From contig OY764162.1 of the NCBI GenBank assembly GCA_963668185.1, positions 620,001 to 684,000 of the forward strand: a stretch of 64,000 nt of DNA, given 5' to 3'. The position numbers and the translations under genes are program-made. Within the stretch, counting starts at the first letter, position 1. Every line of letters starts with the position of its first letter. Below the pieces are notes generated by a model. It saw only the letters and a program-made list of their open reading frames with translations. It had not been told where the DNA came from and made no database searches. Below are positions 36,400 to 46,087 of the stretch, piece after piece. Source of the DNA: G963668185 sp963668185. Lineage in GTDB: Bacteria > Chloroflexota > Dehalococcoidia > Lucifugimonadales > G963668185.

Positions 36400-38043
36400 T
36401 TACTCCCACTCGATCGTGCCGGGAGGCTTGCTGGTGATGTCGTACACGACGCGGTTCACGAGCGGGACCTCGTTGACGATCCGGTTCGAGATGCGGGCCA
36501 GCACTTCGTAGGGCAGGCGGGCCCAGTCGGCCGTCATGGCGTCATCGCTCGTCACGGCCCTGATCGCGATCACGTAGCCGTACGTGCGCTTGTCGCCTGC
36601 CACGCCTACGGACTGCGTGTCGGTCAGCACCGCGAAGCTCTGCCACAGGTCCCTGTAGAGGTCGTTGCCCTTGACCTCGTTCATGACCACCCAGTCGGCG
36701 GCTCGCAGGACGTCGAGCTTCTCTCTCGTCACCTCGCCGATGATGCGTATCGCGAGACCAGGACCGGGGAACGGCTGCCTGTGCACGACCTCCTCCGGCA
36801 GGCCGAGCTCGATGCCGACCTCCCGAACCTCGTCTTTGAACAGGTAACGGAGCGGCTCGACCAGTTCCAGCCTCATGTTCTCAGGCAGGCCGCCCACGTT
36901 GTGGTGGGTCTTGATCTTGGCCGAGACATTGTCTTCGGCGGTCTTGCTCTCGATTACGTCCGGGTACAGTGTGCCCTGAGCCAGGAAGTCGACCTTGCCT
37001 AGGCTCTCGGCCCGCTGTTCGAACAGTTCGATGAACGTCTCGCCGATCGTGACGCGCTTCCGCTCGGGGTCGGTAATCCCGCGCAGGGCGCTGAGGAAGT
37101 CTTCCGAAGCGGCCAGGTGCTCGATATTGGCTTTGATGTGCCTGCCGCACGTGTCGATCACGCGCTCAGGCTCCTCGTGGCGCATGAGGCCGTTGTCGAC
37201 GAAGATGCAGGTGAGCTGGTCGCCCACGGCCCTGTGAACGAGCGTGGCAGCCACAGCCGAGTCGACGCCGCCCGACAGCGCGCAGATCACCTTGCCGTCG
37301 CCGACCTGTTCGCGGATGGAGTCCACCGCCTGCGAAATGAAGTGGTCCGGAGTCCAGTCTCCTTCGCAGCCGCAGACCTCGTACAGGAAGTTGCGCAGGA
37401 TGCCTTTGCCCACGGGCGTGTGAACGACCTCCGGATGGAACTGGATGCCGATGGCGCCCCGGTCGTTGCCGATTGCGGCGATGGGGGAGTTGTCGGTGAC
37501 GGCGAGCGTCTCGAATCCCGGCGGCGGCTCGGCGATCCTGTCGCCGTGGCTCATCCAGACCGGGAACGATTCCGGCAGGCCACGGAAGAGCGGCGAACCC
37601 GCGGCGGCGCGCAACTCAGCGTGCCCGTACTCGCGCTTGACGCCGGGCGCGACCCGTCCGCCGAGTTGGTGGGCGATGAGTTGCAGGCCGTAGCAGATGC
37701 CCAGGACGGGCAGGCCGCTCTGAAAGACCCAGTCCGGCGCCATCGGCGCGCCCGGCTCGTACACGCTGGCCGGGCCGCCGGAGAGTATGACGCCCTTGGC
37801 GTTCAGCGGACTGACCTCTTCCCAGGGCGTGTCGTGCCGCAGGATTTCGCAGTAAACTTTGCTTTCCCTCACGCGACGGGCGATGAGCCTGCTGTACTGG
37901 GAACCGAAGTCGATGACGAGCACGACTTCCCGGTCCGACCACTCCGGCGAGGCCGACGGGCGGCCTCCGCCGAAATCGTGTTCCCGGGAACTCCCGGCCG
38001 CGCTGGCCGGGGGCGCTGAGGGCTGTTCGGATGCGTCTGACAT
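36400..38043 (-). CDS. guaA: GMP synthase (glutamine-hydrolysing) GuaA
   Basis: A 547-residue two-domain enzyme. Class I glutamine amidotransferase: nucleophile Cys in GLPVLGICYGLQLIAHQLGG, His/Glu in GIQFHPEVVHTP. Then the ATP-pyrophosphatase PP-loop VICALSGGVDSAVAATLV and the dimerisation domain ending GTIEWE. About 35 residues at the N-terminus are low-complexity (EQPSAPPASAAGSS) and unusual for GuaA. ATG 38043 is taken; TTG 38049 is only two codons earlier. Final step of GMP synthesis. Confidence 0.92.
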   Translation of the reverse strand: MSDASEQPSAPPASAAGSSREHDFGGGRPSASPEWSDREVVLVIDFGSQYSRLIARRVRESKVYCEILRHDTPWEEVSPLNAKGVILSGGPASVYEPGAPMAPDWVFQSGLPVLGICYGLQLIAHQLGGRVAPGVKREYGHAELRAAAGSPLFRGLPESFPVWMSHGDRIAEPPPGFETLAVTDNSPIAAIGNDRGAIGIQFHPEVVHTPVGKGILRNFLYEVCGCEGDWTPDHFISQAVDSIREQVGDGKVICALSGGVDSAVAATLVHRAVGDQLTCIFVDNGLMRHEEPERVIDTCGRHIKANIEHLAASEDFLSALRGITDPERKRVTIGETFIELFEQRAESLGKVDFLAQGTLYPDVIESKTAEDNVSAKIKTHHNVGGLPENMRLELVEPLRYLFKDEVREVGIELGLPEEVVHRQPFPGPGLAIRIIGEVTREKLDVLRAADWVVMNEVKGNDLYRDLWQSFAVLTDTQSVGVAGDKRTYGYVIAIRAVTSDDAMTADWARLPYEVLARISNRIVNEVPLVNRVVYDITSKPPGTIEWE

Positions 38044-38111
38044 CTGCAAGGGAAGGGCAAGATTAGCACCTGTGTTACACTCCGGGCAAGGAAGGTGGGA
38101 AGTGGCGAACC

Positions 38112-38744
38112 TTGAACGCCGAGATTGATCGCGCAGTCGAATGCTTGCGTGACGGCGGCGTGGTCGCGGTGCCGACCGATACGCAGTACGCTCTATCGGT
38201 GGACGCGTTCAACGAGTCCGCCGTGGAGCGCATCTTCCGGATGAAGGGCCGCCCCAGCGGCATGGCGCTGCCCGTTCTCATCTCTTCTGCCGAAGCCTTG
38301 GACGATGTGGCGATAGACGTGCCGGACGTGGCCGCAAGGCTCGCCCGGAGATACTGGCCCGGCGCTCTCACACTGGTCGTGCGGAGGGCGCCTTCCGTAC
38401 CGTCCGCCGTGACGGCCGGCATGGACACCGTGGCCGTTCGCGTGCCTGACCATCCGGCGCCGAGGGAGGTGTCGCGCCGCCTGGGGCGGCCGATCACCGG
38501 CACCAGCGCGAACGCGACGGGCCAGGCGCCTTTGAACAGCCCCGCCGACCTCATGCGCGAGTTTGGGGACTCGCTTGACTTCGTGATCGAAGGGAATATC
38601 CAGGCCGGGCGGCCCTCCACGATCCTGGACGTGACCGGGAAGACGCCGGAAGTGGTCCGCGAGGGGGCGATATCGTCCGACGAGCTTTCCGAGTACCTGG
38701 GCAAGGCCGTTCGCTCGCAGGCCAGGGCCGCGTCTGCAGGCTAG
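38112..38744 (+). CDS. L-threonylcarbamoyladenylate synthase (Sua5/YrdC/TsaC)
   Basis: A 210-residue enzyme making the TC-AMP used for t6A in tRNA. The YrdC fold is visible in GGVVAVPTDTQYALSVDAF, IFRMKGRPSGMALPVLI, RYWPGALTLVVRR and the C-terminal GTSANATGQAP and GRPSTILDVTG motifs. Short form without the Sua5 extension. TTG start at 38112 after a G-rich stretch. It starts the plus-strand housekeeping block. Confidence 0.88.
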   Translation: MNAEIDRAVECLRDGGVVAVPTDTQYALSVDAFNESAVERIFRMKGRPSGMALPVLISSAEALDDVAIDVPDVAARLARRYWPGALTLVVRRAPSVPSAVTAGMDTVAVRVPDHPAPREVSRRLGRPITGTSANATGQAPLNSPADLMREFGDSLDFVIEGNIQAGRPSTILDVTGKTPEVVREGAISSDELSEYLGKAVRSQARAASAG

Positions 38745-38767
38745 AGGAACCCGACGCGAAACAGCTG

Positions 38768-39757
38768 ATGAACACCGACTCAACAGCCAATCTAGTCTCT
38801 AGGATAGAGGGCGAGCTCAGGGACATCCTGTCCGCGCGGGATATGCCGCTGTACGGCATGATGCTGCACCAGCTCGCGCTCGACGAGCCGCACGTGGGCG
38901 GGCCGAACCGCAGAAGACGCGGAGTGCTGTGTCTGCTGGCTTGCGAGGCGTGCGGCGGGCCGGACGTGGCGCTGCCTGCGGCGGCGGCGGTCGAACTGGT
39001 GCAGGGATTCACCGAGATCCATGACGACGTGCAGGGCGGCATCCCGACACGGAACGGCCGCGACGCCGTGTGGTGGGTCTGGGGGCCGGCGCAGGCGATC
39101 AACGCGGGCGACGGCATGCACGGCCTCGGCAGGCTCGCGCTGTTCAGGTTGATCGATCTCGGCGTCGACGCGGCGACGACGTTCGAAGGGCTGCGGATAC
39201 TGGACCAGGCGGCGCTGACGCTCTGCGAGGGACGCTACGCGGACCTCGAGGCGCAGGAGAAGATCAACATCAGTGTGGAGAGCTACCTTTCGATGGTCGC
39301 CGACAAGACCGGCGCGCTGTACGCAGGAGCGCTCAAGCTCGGCGGCCTGCTGGCGAGGGCGGACCGCGAAACGGTCGACAGGCTGGGGGAGTACGGGCGC
39401 AGGGCAGGGGCCTTGGCCCAGGTGACCGCGGACCTGCGGGAGCTGTCCGGCGATGCCGGTATGCCCGGCCACGAGGTGCTGAACAAGAAGAAACTGCTGC
39501 CCGTGGCTTACGCCATGGAGCGAGGGGACATAAGCGTCAAGAGGCGCATAGGCGACATCTACTTCAAGCGTGTGCTGGAGCCCCAGGACGTCGAAGCGCT
39601 GAGGGGCATCCTGGAACCGCTCGGAGCGTTCGAGTTCTGCGACGGCTACGTGGACGGCGAGCTGCGCGACCTCGCGCAAATCGCGGAGGAGTGCGGCGCG
39701 TCGGCGCCCGGGTTTGGGGCGGTCCACGCCTACGTCACGGGCCTGGTCAGGGGCTGA
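38768..39757 (+). CDS. Polyprenyl synthetase family protein with degenerate aspartate motifs
   Basis: A 329-residue trans-isoprenyl diphosphate synthase homologue. The fold is recognisable (AAVELVQGFTEIHDD, WGPAQAINAGDGMHGL, QAALTLCEGRYADL, MVADKTGALYAGALKLGGLLA). The first Asp motif is DDVQG (86-90) instead of DDxxD, and the second is ADLRE (221-225) instead of DDxxD. Loss of these Mg/diphosphate ligands makes ordinary chain elongation doubtful. It could be a non-catalytic subunit or have another role. Stop overlaps pgk start in TGATG. Confidence 0.75.
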   Translation: MNTDSTANLVSRIEGELRDILSARDMPLYGMMLHQLALDEPHVGGPNRRRRGVLCLLACEACGGPDVALPAAAAVELVQGFTEIHDDVQGGIPTRNGRDAVWWVWGPAQAINAGDGMHGLGRLALFRLIDLGVDAATTFEGLRILDQAALTLCEGRYADLEAQEKINISVESYLSMVADKTGALYAGALKLGGLLARADRETVDRLGEYGRRAGALAQVTADLRELSGDAGMPGHEVLNKKKLLPVAYAMERGDISVKRRIGDIYFKRVLEPQDVEALRGILEPLGAFEFCDGYVDGELRDLAQIAEECGASAPGFGAVHAYVTGLVRG

Positions 39758-40953
39758 TGCTCCGCAAGAAAACGGTCCGCGATATCGACCTGGCGGGACG
39801 CCGCGCTCTGGTCCGAGTGGACTTCAATCTGCCACTGGATCCGGGTACGGGAGAGGTGGCCGACGACCGGCGAATACGGGCCACGATCCCCACCCTCGAA
39901 TACCTCCTCGAAAGGGGCTGCAGACTCGTGCTGTGCTCCCACCTCGGAAGGCCCAGAGGACGGGTCGTCGAGGGGGAAAAACTCGACCCAATCGCGCGCC
40001 GATTGGGCGAAATCATGGGAAAACCGGTCTTGCAAGCAGATTGCTATAAACTGGCCGATTCCGGGGCATCCGACGGCTCGTCGGAAGGGCAGGGCATAGT
40101 GATGCTCCCAAACCTGAGGTTCCATCCGGGCGAGGAAAACAACGATTTTTCTTTTGCGTTGAAATTAGCAAGCAACGGGGACGTGTTCGTCAACGACGCT
40201 TTTGGAGCGGCGCACCGCGCGCACGCCTCTACGGTGGGAGTGACGGCCCATCTGCCGTCCGTCGCGGGCCTGCTGATGGAGACCGAAATCGCGACGTTGA
40301 GCAGGCTTTTGGAGGCTCCAAGAAGCCCATTCACGATAATCGTCGGAGGAGCCAAGGTTTCGGACAAGATCGGCGTCCTCCAAAACCTGCTTCCAAGGGC
40401 CGATCGGCTGCTGATCGGGGGCGGGATGGCAGCCACATTCATGCGCGCCCTGGGCCGGCCCGTGGGGGACTCGCTGGTCGAGGACGAAATGGTCGAATCG
40501 GCCGGCGCGATTCTGGCCCGCGCGGAGGCGCTCGGAGTGGACTGCCGGCTGCCGACGGACTTCGTGCTCGGGGACCGATTTGCCGCCGACGCGGACACCA
40601 GAATTTCCGGTGCGGAAAGCGTTCCAGGCGGCTGGAGGATCATGGACATCGGGCTGGACACGGCGCGCGATTTCGCGGACGCGATCGGCGGCTCCGGAGC
40701 GGTGCTTTGGAACGGCCCGATGGGGGTGTTCGAGTTCCGGGGATTCGCGGCCGGCACAGCCGCAATCGGAGAGGCCGTCGCCTCGCTTGAAGACGCGGAC
40801 ACGGTTGTTGGCGGCGGCTCGACGGCGCACGCCGTGGACGAGCTTGGTCTCACAAAACGCATGACGCACGTATCGACCGGCGGCGGCGCGTGCCTGGAGT
40901 TCCTAGAGGGCAGGAGCCTGCCGGGCGTGGCCGCGCTGATGGACGCCGAGTGA
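39757..40953 (+). CDS. pgk: Phosphoglycerate kinase
   Basis: A 398-residue glycolytic kinase. Motifs: RRALVRVDFNLPLD, RLVLCSHLGRPRG, FVNDAFGAAHRAHASTVG, ETEIATLSRLL, IVGGAKVSDKIGVLQNLL, VLWNGPMGVFEF and GGGSTAHAV. The second half of 3-PGK substrate binding is intact. ATG 39757 overlaps the previous stop by one base. Codon use shifts slightly to AT around 40,010-40,170. It is followed by the mutase and tpiA, a glycolysis set. Confidence 0.93.
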   Translation: MLRKKTVRDIDLAGRRALVRVDFNLPLDPGTGEVADDRRIRATIPTLEYLLERGCRLVLCSHLGRPRGRVVEGEKLDPIARRLGEIMGKPVLQADCYKLADSGASDGSSEGQGIVMLPNLRFHPGEENNDFSFALKLASNGDVFVNDAFGAAHRAHASTVGVTAHLPSVAGLLMETEIATLSRLLEAPRSPFTIIVGGAKVSDKIGVLQNLLPRADRLLIGGGMAATFMRALGRPVGDSLVEDEMVESAGAILARAEALGVDCRLPTDFVLGDRFAADADTRISGAESVPGGWRIMDIGLDTARDFADAIGGSGAVLWNGPMGVFEFRGFAAGTAAIGEAVASLEDADTVVGGGSTAHAVDELGLTKRMTHVSTGGGACLEFLEGRSLPGVAALMDAE

Positions 40954-40988
40954 GCGGCTCCCGGGGCATTGCTGGACTGTGAGTTCGA

Positions 40989-42194
40989 ATGATTGACTTC
41001 CCGTATCTGTCCGACATATGCCGGCAGACCGATTCGAAGATCGTGATGCTCGTCGTCGACGGGCTGGGCGGCCTGCCTGACCCGGCCACCGGCAAGTCCG
41101 AGCTTGAGACGGCCGATATGCCCAGCCTGGACGCACTTGCGAGGCAGAGCAGCTGCGGCCTCACTACGCCGGTGCTGCCCGGGGTCACGCCGGGCAGCGG
41201 GCCAGGCCACATGTCGCTGTTCGGTTACGATCCGGTCAAGTACCTCATGGGCAGGGGAGTCCTCGAAGCCCTTGGCAGCGGCGTACCGCTGGCGGATGGT
41301 GACGTGGCCGCGCGGGGAAACCTGTGCACCGTCGCCCCGAATGGCACTGTCACGGACCGCCGCGCGGGAAGGTTGCCGACCTCCGAGAGCGAGCCGCTGT
41401 TCAGGCGGCTTGACGCCATCGAACTACCGGGAGCCGACGTCGAAGTACATCCGGTGCGGGATCACCGATTCGTGCTGGCGCTGCGCGGCCCCGGCCTCCA
41501 CGAGCGCGTGACCGACACCGACCCGCTCGTGGAGGGCATGGCGCCTCTGGCCGCGCGGCCCCTGGCGCGGGAAGCCGTCAGAACCGCCGAACTCGTCAAC
41601 CGCTTCGTTGACCGCGCACGCGAGGAACTCGCGGGCCGCAGCACCGCTAACATGGTCGTGCTGCGGGGCTTCTCCGGCCTGCCCGGCCTCCCGAGCATGG
41701 CCGACGCGTACGCGCTACGGCCGGCTGTGGTCGCTGCTTACCCCATGTACCGTGGGCTAGCTGAACTGATCGGCATGGCGGTGCTCGATTCCGGAAGCGG
41801 CTTCGCAGAGCAGTTGGAAGTCCTGGAGGCACACTACGCCGAGTACGACTTCTTCTTCCTTCACTACAAGCCCGCCGACGCGGCAGGGGAGGATGGGGAT
41901 TTCGACGCCAAGGTTGCCTCGCTTGAAGCCCTTGACCGCTGGATTCCCCGCATTCTCGAACTGGAGCCTGACGTGCTGGTGGTCTGCGGAGACCACTCAA
42001 CCCCGGCTGTGCTGGCCGGGCATAGCTGGCATCCGGTGCCGCTGATGATTCGATCGCCGCACACTCCGGAGCGTGAGGTAGAAGCGTTCAACGAGGTTGC
42101 GTGCGACCACGGCGCGCTGGGCCGGATACCGGCCGTAAACCTGATGCTGCTGGCCCTGGCCCATGCCGGGAAGCTCGCCAAATTCGGACCGTAG
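40989..42194 (+). CDS. apgM: 2,3-bisphosphoglycerate-independent phosphoglycerate mutase, archaeal type
   Basis: A 401-residue aPGAM, distant from GpmI and GpmA. It starts with KIVMLVVDGLGGLPDPATGKSELE, with a metal-binding Asp, and the nucleophile Ser lies in VLPGVTPGSGPGHMSLFGYDP. The end has VVCGDHSTPAVLAGHSWHPVPLMI with metal ligands Asp and His. Interconverts 2- and 3-phosphoglycerate. It follows pgk by 35 bases and precedes tpiA. Confidence 0.9.
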   Translation: MIDFPYLSDICRQTDSKIVMLVVDGLGGLPDPATGKSELETADMPSLDALARQSSCGLTTPVLPGVTPGSGPGHMSLFGYDPVKYLMGRGVLEALGSGVPLADGDVAARGNLCTVAPNGTVTDRRAGRLPTSESEPLFRRLDAIELPGADVEVHPVRDHRFVLALRGPGLHERVTDTDPLVEGMAPLAARPLAREAVRTAELVNRFVDRAREELAGRSTANMVVLRGFSGLPGLPSMADAYALRPAVVAAYPMYRGLAELIGMAVLDSGSGFAEQLEVLEAHYAEYDFFFLHYKPADAAGEDGDFDAKVASLEALDRWIPRILELEPDVLVVCGDHSTPAVLAGHSWHPVPLMIRSPHTPEREVEAFNEVACDHGALGRIPAVNLMLLALAHAGKLAKFGP

Positions 42195-42223
42195 CGCACG
42201 CGGGAATCGTAGCAGGTCGCAGT

Positions 42224-42239
42224 GGGCTTTTAGTTTAAG
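42224..42239 (-). repeat. Family E element, weak copy upstream of tpiA
   Basis: On the minus strand TACTTAAACTAAAAGC; the left arm is poorly kept. It lies 45-60 bases before tpiA in the opposite orientation. Confidence 0.35.
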
Positions 42240-42283
42240 TAAGGTGCTAATTCGTAGCTGGATCGCCTGTTTGGAGGCCGTTG

Positions 42284-43045
42284 ATGCCCGGTTTCGTAGT
42301 TGCCGGTAACTGGAAAATGAACAAGACCGTGCCGGAAGCTCGCGCGCTGGCTGCCTCGATGCGGCGCGAACTGGACGGTATCGAGAACGTGGCTCACGTC
42401 GTTTGCCCGCCGTTCGTCGCGCTGTCCGCCGTGGCCGAGGAGCTTGACGGTTCAGGCATCGCTATGGGCGCGCAGAACGTGCATTACGAAGACACCGGCG
42501 CGTTCACCGGAGAGGTGTCGCCCCTGATGTTGGCGGGCGTCTGCGAGTACGTGATCGTGGGCCACTCCGAACGGCGGCAGCTGTTCGGTGAGACGGACGA
42601 GGACGTCAACCGCAAGGCAGTCGCGGCGCTGGCTTCGGGGCTGAAGCCGATTGTCTGCGTGGGTGAAACCCTGGAGCAGCGGGAACAGGGCAGGGCGGAA
42701 TCGGTGGTGGCGGCCCAGCTACGTGATGGGCTGGCATCGCTCGAATCGGTCGAAAGCCTGCTCGTAGCGTACGAGCCGGTCTGGGCCATCGGCACCGGCG
42801 TGGCGGCAACGCCGGCGGACGCGCAACAGGTGATGTCCCGCATACGCGCCGTGCTCTCCGAAATGTTCGGCGCGGCGGCGGCCGGCCGTGTGCCGATCCT
42901 GTACGGCGGCAGCGTCTCACCGGACAATGCCGCGGCCTTCTTCGCGGAGTCCGACGTAAACGGCGCGCTCGTTGGCGGGGCCAGCCTCCAGGCCGAGCCG
43001 TTCGCGGCAATCTCCCGCGCGGCTTCAGAGGCCCGGGAGTCCTGA
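42284..43045 (+). CDS. tpiA: Triosephosphate isomerase
   Basis: A 253-residue TIM barrel. The catalytic residues are all visible: Lys in VVAGNWKMNKT, His in IVGHSERRQLFGE and Glu in AYEPVWAIGTG, with phosphate loop VPILYGGSVSPDNAA. ATG 42284 is used because GGAGG at 42273-42277 is six bases away; TTG 42281 is just before it. Same block as pgk and apgM. Confidence 0.94.
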   Translation: MPGFVVAGNWKMNKTVPEARALAASMRRELDGIENVAHVVCPPFVALSAVAEELDGSGIAMGAQNVHYEDTGAFTGEVSPLMLAGVCEYVIVGHSERRQLFGETDEDVNRKAVAALASGLKPIVCVGETLEQREQGRAESVVAAQLRDGLASLESVESLLVAYEPVWAIGTGVAATPADAQQVMSRIRAVLSEMFGAAAAGRVPILYGGSVSPDNAAAFFAESDVNGALVGGASLQAEPFAAISRAASEARES

Positions 43046-43062
43046 GCGCAGGTACGCGCGCA

Positions 43063-43983
43063 GTGAATCCACCTCTGCTAGCTATCGTAGGGCCGACCGC
43101 GTCCGGGAAGACCGATCTCGCGCTGCGGCTCGCTCAGACCTTCGACGGCGAGATCATAAGCGCCGACAGCCGGCAGGTGTATCTGTACATGGACATCGGC
43201 ACGGCCAAGCCGCCCGCGACTGAACGGCTGCGAGTGCCTCATCACCTCATCGACGTTGTGACCCCGGACGTCACATTCAGCCTCGTACGGTTCCTCAAGG
43301 AAGCCAGGCGAGCCATTCACGAGATCCACGGTCGCGGCAGGCTGCCGGTCCTCGCAGGCGGCACCGCGCAGTACGTGTGGGCGCTGCTCGAAGGCTGGCA
43401 GGTGCCCGAGGCCGAGCCGGACCCGGCCGTTCGGAGCGAACTCGAGCGGAGAGCGGAGACCGAGGGCGCGCAGGCCCTTCACGATGAGCTACGGGCCCTG
43501 GACCCTCGCCGGGCCGCCGAGGTGCAGCCGAGCAACGTACGCCGCGTGATCAGGGCGCTGGAAGTGCGCCGCGCGCTCGGAACGAGCGCCGGTCCCCGCA
43601 AAGTTGAGCCCCCATACAGGACGATGATCGTCGGCCTTGGCTTGGAGCGCGAGGAACTGTACGGGCGCATCGACGCCAGGGTTGACAGGATGGCCCGCGA
43701 AGGCTTGCTCTACGAAGTCCGCGGGCTGCTCCGGCGCGGATATGGCGAGGAGCATTCGTCAATGTCCGGCGTGGGGTACCTGGAGCTGGCGCTGTGCCTC
43801 GAAGGTCGGCTCTCGCTGGAGGAGGCGGTCGAGCGCGCCAAGTTCCGCACGCACAGGTTCGCGCGCAGCCAGCATGCCTGGTTCCGCGGGGACGACGAAC
43901 GCATCTGCTGGCATCCGTCCTCGCCGGAAGGATTCAACGCAGCCGAGGTCGAGGCCCGCAAATGGCTGGAAGGCACGTTGTGA
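43063..43983 (+). CDS. miaA: tRNA dimethylallyltransferase MiaA
   Basis: A 306-residue enzyme that adds isopentenyl to A37 of tRNAs reading U. It has the P-loop AIVGPTASGKTDLALRLAQ, IISADSRQVYLYMDIGTAKP, the Asp in HHLIDVVTPD and PVLAGGTAQYVWALLEGW. GTG start at 43063. The C-terminal zinc finger seen in eukaryotic forms is absent. The next gene starts 52 bases later. Confidence 0.92.
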   Translation: MNPPLLAIVGPTASGKTDLALRLAQTFDGEIISADSRQVYLYMDIGTAKPPATERLRVPHHLIDVVTPDVTFSLVRFLKEARRAIHEIHGRGRLPVLAGGTAQYVWALLEGWQVPEAEPDPAVRSELERRAETEGAQALHDELRALDPRRAAEVQPSNVRRVIRALEVRRALGTSAGPRKVEPPYRTMIVGLGLEREELYGRIDARVDRMAREGLLYEVRGLLRRGYGEEHSSMSGVGYLELALCLEGRLSLEEAVERAKFRTHRFARSQHAWFRGDDERICWHPSSPEGFNAAEVEARKWLEGTL

Positions 43984-44035
43984 TAGACTTTGCAGGTACG
44001 AAAACCGCGTTTGCGACACGGGAGCACAGGCAGGC

Positions 44036-44878
44036 TTGAGATTCACGAAAATGCACGGCGCAGGCAACGATTACGTGTACGTCGATGCCCGCGGTCAGAA
44101 CGCCGACTGGCCGGCGCTGTCCGTCGCGGTCAGCGACCGGCACACCGGCATAGGCTCAGACGGCTTGATCCTGCTATTGGGGTCCGATTCCGCCGACTTC
44201 CGGATGCGTATGTTCAACGCGGACGGCTCGGAGGGCGAGATGTGCGGCAACGGCATTCGATGCCTGACCCGCTTCGCAGTTGAGCACGGCGCGGTGTCTC
44301 CAGAGAAGTCGCCCGTGGTGGTCGAGACGGGGGCGGGCAACCTGGAAGTGACGCCGGTCTGGCATGACGGATCGATCGCCGCCGCTCGCGTCTCCATGGG
44401 AATGCCGAGACTGGCGCCGCATGAGATACCGGTCGTCGTTGACGGCGACGAAGCCGTCGTTGACCATCCGATCACGGTCGCGAGCCGCGAGTTCAAGATA
44501 ACTTGCGTCAGTATGGGCAACCCTCACGCCGTCGCGTTCATAGACGAGCCGGTGGACGATGTGCGCCTAGACGAGATCGGCCCGCTGGTCGAGCATCACC
44601 CGATGTTCCCGCAGCGCGTCAACTTCGAGATCGTGAACGTGCTCGGAGATGGCCGTCTCCGCACGCGAGTCTGGGAGCGCGGCTCCGGTCTCACCATGGC
44701 GTGCGGCACCGGCGCCTGCGCGGTGGCGGTTGCCGCCCGCATGCACGCGCACACTCAAGATAGGTCGATCGTCGAACTGCCGGGTGGAAACCTGGCCATC
44801 GAATGGCCGGGTGAAGGCCCGGTGATGATGGAAGGCCCCGTCGCCAGCGTGTTCGACGGCGAATGGCATTGCGAATAG
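44036..44878 (+). CDS. dapF: Diaminopimelate epimerase DapF
   Basis: A 280-residue epimerase converting LL- to meso-diaminopimelate. Two catalytic Cys are in GEMCGNGIRCL and GLTMACGTGACAVA. N-terminal FTKMHGAGNDYVYVDARG and the conserved VSMGNPHAVAFID. The first usable start is TTG 44036, with weak ribosome-binding sequence. The next gene is dapL, and together they make the two-step LL-DAP branch. Confidence 0.92.
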   Translation: MRFTKMHGAGNDYVYVDARGQNADWPALSVAVSDRHTGIGSDGLILLLGSDSADFRMRMFNADGSEGEMCGNGIRCLTRFAVEHGAVSPEKSPVVVETGAGNLEVTPVWHDGSIAAARVSMGMPRLAPHEIPVVVDGDEAVVDHPITVASREFKITCVSMGNPHAVAFIDEPVDDVRLDEIGPLVEHHPMFPQRVNFEIVNVLGDGRLRTRVWERGSGLTMACGTGACAVAVAARMHAHTQDRSIVELPGGNLAIEWPGEGPVMMEGPVASVFDGEWHCE

Positions 44879-44891
44879 AGGTGACCCAGGA

Positions 44892-46079
44892 ATGAATCTT
44901 TCCAAGCGGCTGGAGAAGGTGCCGCCGTACCTGTTCTTCGAGATCAGCAGAAAGATCGCCGCCAAGAAGCAGGAAGGCATTGAAGTCGTCAGCTTCGGCA
45001 TCGGCGACCCGGACCTTCCGACACCGGCTGAGTCGATCGCGGCGCTGTGCGAGAACGCCTCGGTCAACGAGTACCATCGGTACCCTGAGTCCGACGGCCT
45101 TCCGACGTTCCGGCAGGCCGTGGCGCGCTGGTACCACCGCAGGTTCGGCATCGCGCTCGACCCCGACTCTGAGGTCATCTCGCTGATAGGCGCCAAGGAA
45201 GGGGTCGGCCACGCCGCGCTCGCTTTCGTGGACCCCGGCGACGTTGTGCTCGTACCGGACCCGGGCTATCCCGTGTACTCGGTCGGAACGTGGTTTGCCG
45301 GTGGAGAGTGCCACTGGATGCCTCTCCGCGAGGAGAACGGCTGGATGCCGGATCTGGCCGACATTCCGACGGATGTCGCCAAGGCCGCCAAGACGATGTG
45401 GCTGTGCTACCCGAACAACCCCACCGGCGCAGTCGCTGACGCTTCGTACTTCGAGAGCGTCGTCGAGTTCGCGAGGACGCACGACATTATCGTGCTCCAC
45501 GACGCCTGCTACTCGGACGTGACTTTCGGCGGATACCGGCCCGCCAGCTTCCTGGAGACTCCGGGCGCGATGGACGTGGGCATGGAGTTCCACTCGCTCT
45601 CCAAGACGTACAACATGACCGGCTGGCGGCTTGGCATGGCCGTCGGCAACTCGGAACTCGTGTCCGCGCTGCTGGTAATCAAGTCGAATCTGGACTCAGG
45701 CGTTCCGGGCGCGATCCAGGAGATGGGCATCGCCGCGCTGGAGGGCCCGGAGAGTTGGATCGACGAGAGGAATCTGGTGTACGAGAAGCGCCGGGACCGC
45801 GCCGTTGAGGTGCTCGAGGGCATCGGGCTGCGCCTTGATCCGCCAAAGGCGGGCCTGTACGTGTGGGCGCGCGTCCCCGAGGGCTACACGTCGGCCGGGT
45901 TCACCGAGTTGCTGCTCGAGGAGAGGAACGTTGTGGTCACTCCCGGCAACGGCTTCGGCCCAAGCGGCGAGGGCTACGTCAGGCTGTCGCTGACGATCGA
46001 CGACGCGTCGCTCGAAGAGGGTCTCGACAGGATCGCGGGCTGGGAGATTCCGTCTCCGGCCGGCCAGGTCTCGAACTGA
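44892..46079 (+). CDS. dapL: LL-diaminopimelate aminotransferase-like (DapL)
   Basis: A 395-residue class I/II aminotransferase, probably the direct tetrahydrodipicolinate to LL-DAP enzyme. SFGIGDPDLPTPAESI, LIGAKEGVGHAALAFVDPGD, CYPNNPTGAVAD, the PLP Asp in VLHDACYSDVTFGGYRPASFL, and the Schiff-base Lys in HSLSKTYNMTGWRLG are present. The adjacency with dapF supports it. Some aspartate aminotransferases are close; assignment is by context. TGA at 46077-46079 is shared with the next gene's leader. Confidence 0.83.
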   Translation: MNLSKRLEKVPPYLFFEISRKIAAKKQEGIEVVSFGIGDPDLPTPAESIAALCENASVNEYHRYPESDGLPTFRQAVARWYHRRFGIALDPDSEVISLIGAKEGVGHAALAFVDPGDVVLVPDPGYPVYSVGTWFAGGECHWMPLREENGWMPDLADIPTDVAKAAKTMWLCYPNNPTGAVADASYFESVVEFARTHDIIVLHDACYSDVTFGGYRPASFLETPGAMDVGMEFHSLSKTYNMTGWRLGMAVGNSELVSALLVIKSNLDSGVPGAIQEMGIAALEGPESWIDERNLVYEKRRDRAVEVLEGIGLRLDPPKAGLYVWARVPEGYTSAGFTELLLEERNVVVTPGNGFGPSGEGYVRLSLTIDDASLEEGLDRIAGWEIPSPAGQVSN

Positions 46080-46087
46080 GGACTCCC

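Noticed and set aside
39070..40953. A 627-residue frame joining the prenyl synthase region with pgk
   Set aside because: Its first part is a shadow of the prenyl synthase gene in another frame; only the pgk part from 39757 is real.
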